A DNA stretch of 64,000 nt from Pseudomonas pharyngis. Its GTDB lineage: Bacteria > Pseudomonadota > Gammaproteobacteria > Pseudomonadales > Pseudomonadaceae. How positions within the stretch are numbered: the first letter of the stretch is position 1; the number at the start of each line of letters is the position of its first letter. The notes beneath the pieces are model-generated. The model saw only the letters and a list, made by a program, of their open reading frames with translations, had not been told where the DNA came from and did not search any database. Below are positions 62,084 to 64,000 of the stretch, in pieces. A program made the position numbers and the translations under genes. The stretch spans positions 558,001-622,000 of the forward strand of contig NZ_BQID01000002.1 of NCBI RefSeq assembly GCF_021602345.1, written 5' to 3'.

Positions 62084-62455
62084 ATGCTCAAGTGCCTTGT
62101 CCCCCTGAAAAACAATCTGCGTGATCGCGCTAGCCAGCGCTTGATCGGTCTGCTGTTGGTACTCGGTCCAAGCCTGGCTTTTGCCGAACTACCGACTATG
62201 GAAGCTCCTTCACGTGGTGAAGGTTCCGGGTTGATCGAGACGATCAAAAACTACGCCTACGACGGCGGCATCCTGCTCGGTCTGCTGATTGCCCTGCTCG
62301 CTTTCTTGGGGGTGGCCTGGCATTCGTTGACCGTGTACGCCGACGTGCAAAACCAGCGTAAGACCTGGAAGGACTTGGGTGCGGTGGTCGGTATCGGTGC
62401 TCTGTTGGTGGTGATCATCATCTGGTTCCTGACCAAGGCTGCCGCGATTCTGTGA
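62084..62455 (+). CDS. TIGR03745-family ICE membrane protein (PFL_4702 type)
   Basis: A 123-residue protein with a signal-like first helix (about 18-34, ending SLAFA) and two later helices (about 60-80 and 97-117), with YAYDGGILLGLLIALLAFLG as the best block. It resembles VirB2-like pilin-sized membrane proteins in arrangement. Start 62084 follows AGGAGA; the longer frame overlaps the previous gene. Confidence 0.88.
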   Translation: MLKCLVPLKNNLRDRASQRLIGLLLVLGPSLAFAELPTMEAPSRGEGSGLIETIKNYAYDGGILLGLLIALLAFLGVAWHSLTVYADVQNQRKTWKDLGAVVGIGALLVVIIIWFLTKAAAIL

Positions 62456-62462
62456 GGTTGGC

Positions 62463-62876
62463 ATGAACGACGCTATCGAACGCCTTGCCGACGGCACCTT
62501 GGTTTTTCTACCAGAGCGACTCAATCGTGATCCTGCCGTATTGCGTGGTTTGACCAATGATGAGATGTGGGTGGCGCTCGGTGCCGGCGCACTTGTCGGC
62601 CTGGTGCTGGGTGTACCTCTGGCGATCGCAACCGTCTCCATTGCCGTGGCGCCAACCAGCATGATCGCAGGCATGGCGGTGGTGCTATTTGCCGGTGGCA
62701 CACTACTGCGTCGGGCCAAACGGGCTCGCCCCGAGACCTGGTTGTACCGCAAACTCGAATGGGTACTGGCCAGCCGTTCGCGCCTGGGTCGCGGAAGTCT
62801 GATCCTGCACTCCGGCGCCTGGACGGTTCGCCGTTCGCGTCGACTGCGCCCTGCCCTGTCCCGGTGGCAGCCATGA
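62463..62876 (+). CDS. TIGR03750-family conjugative transfer protein
   Basis: A 137-residue membrane protein: RLADGTLVFLPERLNRDPAV, LRGLTNDEMWVALGAGALVG and a second helix to about residue 80, then a basic tail (RAKRARPETWLYRKLEWVLA). It is comparable in size and topology to VirB3-like components. 4-bp overlap with the next gene. Confidence 0.9.
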   Translation: MNDAIERLADGTLVFLPERLNRDPAVLRGLTNDEMWVALGAGALVGLVLGVPLAIATVSIAVAPTSMIAGMAVVLFAGGTLLRRAKRARPETWLYRKLEWVLASRSRLGRGSLILHSGAWTVRRSRRLRPALSRWQP

Positions 62877-63514
62877 GCCGATTTCGGAACAAGGTGGATG
62901 CCCAACAGGCCCACATCTTCAGCCTGCGTCTGGCGGTAGTGATTCTGGCCCTGGTCTGTGCCGGACTTTGGTATGGCTGGCGCTCGGCACCGACCGATCT
63001 GACGGTGCATGTCCCCCCGGATCTGCGCTCGGGCAGCACTCGTAAGTGGTGGGATGTCCCCCCAGAGAATGTCTATGCCTTTGCCCTGTACATCTTTGGC
63101 CAACTCAACCGCTGGCCTTCGGATGGCGAGCAGGATTACCGCCGCGCCATCTATGGCTTGCAGTCCTACCTGACACCCGCCTGCAAGGCCTTCCTCGACG
63201 GTGATTATGAGTATCGTAAGGCCGCCGGCGAGCTGCGCCAGCGGGTGCGTGGCGTCTACGAAATTCTGGGCCGAGGCTACAGCGAAGATCCGGAACTCAG
63301 GGTCAAGAAACTCGACCGCGACAGCTGGCTGGTCAAGCTCGATCTCAATGCCGATGAATATTACGCCGCCGAACCGGTGAAACGGGTGGTGGTGCGTTAT
63401 CCATTGCGCGTGGTGCGTTTTGATCTGGACCCCGAGCGCAATAAGTGGGGGCTGGCACTGGATTGTTATCAGGGCACTCCGCAAAAAATCTCCCTGCCTG
63501 GAGGTGAGCCATGA
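62873..63514 (+). CDS. PFL_4703-family ICE protein (TIGR03746)
   Basis: A 213-residue protein with one N-terminal membrane anchor (about 20-38) and a periplasmic domain similar in plan to VirB8/TraE: VPPDLRSGSTRKWWDVPPEN, VYAFALYIFGQLNRWPSDGE and VKRVVVRYPLRVVRFDLDPE. The start at 62873 overlaps the preceding stop by 4 bp. It is an expected core component of the mating channel. Confidence 0.92.
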   Translation: MSRFRNKVDAQQAHIFSLRLAVVILALVCAGLWYGWRSAPTDLTVHVPPDLRSGSTRKWWDVPPENVYAFALYIFGQLNRWPSDGEQDYRRAIYGLQSYLTPACKAFLDGDYEYRKAAGELRQRVRGVYEILGRGYSEDPELRVKKLDRDSWLVKLDLNADEYYAAEPVKRVVVRYPLRVVRFDLDPERNKWGLALDCYQGTPQKISLPGGEP

Positions 63515-64000
63515 AGCGGATTTCTACCCTGGGACTCACCGTCGCACTGATGCTATGGGGAGCTGCAGCGCAGGCCGTCGAGCTGATGCACTGGGAACGC
63601 CTCCCCCTCGCGGTCCCGCTGGTGATCAATCAGGAACGAGTGGTCTTTATCAATGAGGATGTTCGGGTCGGCGTGCCCTCAACCCTGACAGGCAAACTGC
63701 GTGTGCAATCAACTGGCGGCACGCTGTACCTGCGCGCGTCAGAAGCCATTGCCCCGACCCGACTGCAACTGCAATCGGTCACGACGGGCGAGATTATCCT
63801 CCTGGATATCGCGGCCACTTCCGGCGATCAACCGCTGGAGCCCGTACGTATTCTCAAGAATGCTCAGGGGCAAGCTACCGAGGCTGAATCTAGCGCCGTC
63901 CCTATTCCAGAACGCACACCGACCCCGGTCGCTTTGACGCGCTACGCCGCGCAAAGCCTGTACGCGCCGCTGCGCACCGTGGAGTCCCTGCCCGGTGTAC
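63511..64000 (+). CDS. TIGR03749-family ICE protein (PFL_4704 type), partial
   Basis: The first 163 codons of an exported protein (signal about 1-22, cleaved after AAAQA): VELMHWERLPLAVPLVINQE, RVVFINEDVRVGVPSTLTGK and KLRVQSTGGTLYLRASEAIA, a TraK/VirB9-like secretin-associated pattern. It starts with a 4-bp overlap with the previous gene and runs off the right edge of the window. Confidence 0.9.
   Translation, partial: MKRISTLGLTVALMLWGAAAQAVELMHWERLPLAVPLVINQERVVFINEDVRVGVPSTLTGKLRVQSTGGTLYLRASEAIAPTRLQLQSVTTGEIILLDIAATSGDQPLEPVRILKNAQGQATEAESSAVPIPERTPTPVALTRYAAQSLYAPLRTVESLPGV

Noticed and set aside
62210-63484. 424-codon minus-strand frame opposite the ICE channel genes
   Set aside because: It covers four well-supported overlapping plus-strand genes and has shadow-like composition.
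1-64000. CRISPR arrays, rRNA, tRNA genes and complete insertion sequences
   Set aside because: No regularly spaced repeats, no tRNA-like cloverleaf, no rRNA and no transposase gene were seen.

Overview
The window looks like a Pseudomonas chromosome, probably of the P. fluorescens group: CstA and YbdD, OprB-type porin, many LysR/AraC/GntR regulators, an MvaT-family (H-NS-like) protein that is typical of pseudomonads, and a PFGI-1-type integrative and conjugative element (ICE). No rRNA, tRNA or CRISPR array was seen.

Region 1 (1-14.7 kb) is ordinary chromosome. It holds ybdD-cstA (carbon starvation / pyruvate uptake), a Cache-domain histidine kinase with its NarL-type response regulator, an AraC regulator divergent from a cupin dioxygenase-MFS-porin-SDR operon, a chemoreceptor, a fumarylacetoacetate-hydrolase-family enzyme with a divergent GntR regulator, and a secreted PEBP-family protein overlapping an AraC gene.

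Region 2 (14.9-28.5 kb) is a catabolic supercluster. A long minus-strand operon encodes a urocanase homologue, a TRZ/ATZ-like amidohydrolase, a histidine ammonia-lyase, a complete polar-amino-acid ABC importer, an M20 N-acyl-amino-acid hydrolase and an ACT-domain protein. A divergent plus-strand operon encodes a hydantoinase-like amidohydrolase, an N-carbamoyl-amino-acid hydrolase and a LysR regulator. HutI, HutF and HutG are absent. The set instead matches the logic of the five-step ergothioneine-to-glutamate route: lyase, hydratase, removal of the C2 substituent, hydantoin opening, decarbamoylation. I propose that it degrades a histidine-related compound, perhaps a 2-thio- or otherwise C2-substituted histidine.

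Region 3 (28.5-33.0 kb) is a scar zone. It contains a 5'-truncated AraC gene, an epoxide-hydrolase pseudogene, and a ghost made of the 5' part of the FAH gene joined to the 3' part of the AraC gene from region 1. An intact TetR / alpha-beta hydrolase / SDR locus follows.

Region 4 (about 33.2-64.0 kb) is one part of a PFGI-1-type ICE. It runs from the maintenance end (AlpA, ParA, ParB, DUF2857, STY4528, PFL_4669, DUF3158, SSB, TopB) through STY4534, RadC and accessory genes into the type IV secretion module (PilL, TIGR03759, lytic transglycosylase, TIGR03765, TraD, TIGR03747, MvaT-like silencer, RAQPRD, TIGR03758, 03745, 03750, 03746, 03749). The last gene is cut by the window edge. The integrase and the far end lie outside.

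Between TopB and STY4534 lies about 7.4 kb of foreign cargo, flanked by diverged direct repeats of ICE intergenic DNA. Inside the repeats are remnants of a second, Tn4371-like element (trbI C-terminus with DUF2274 at one end, a relaxase C-terminus at the other). They enclose MFS/DJ-1 and metallo-beta-lactamase/tautomerase/EthD-like genes with LysR regulators.
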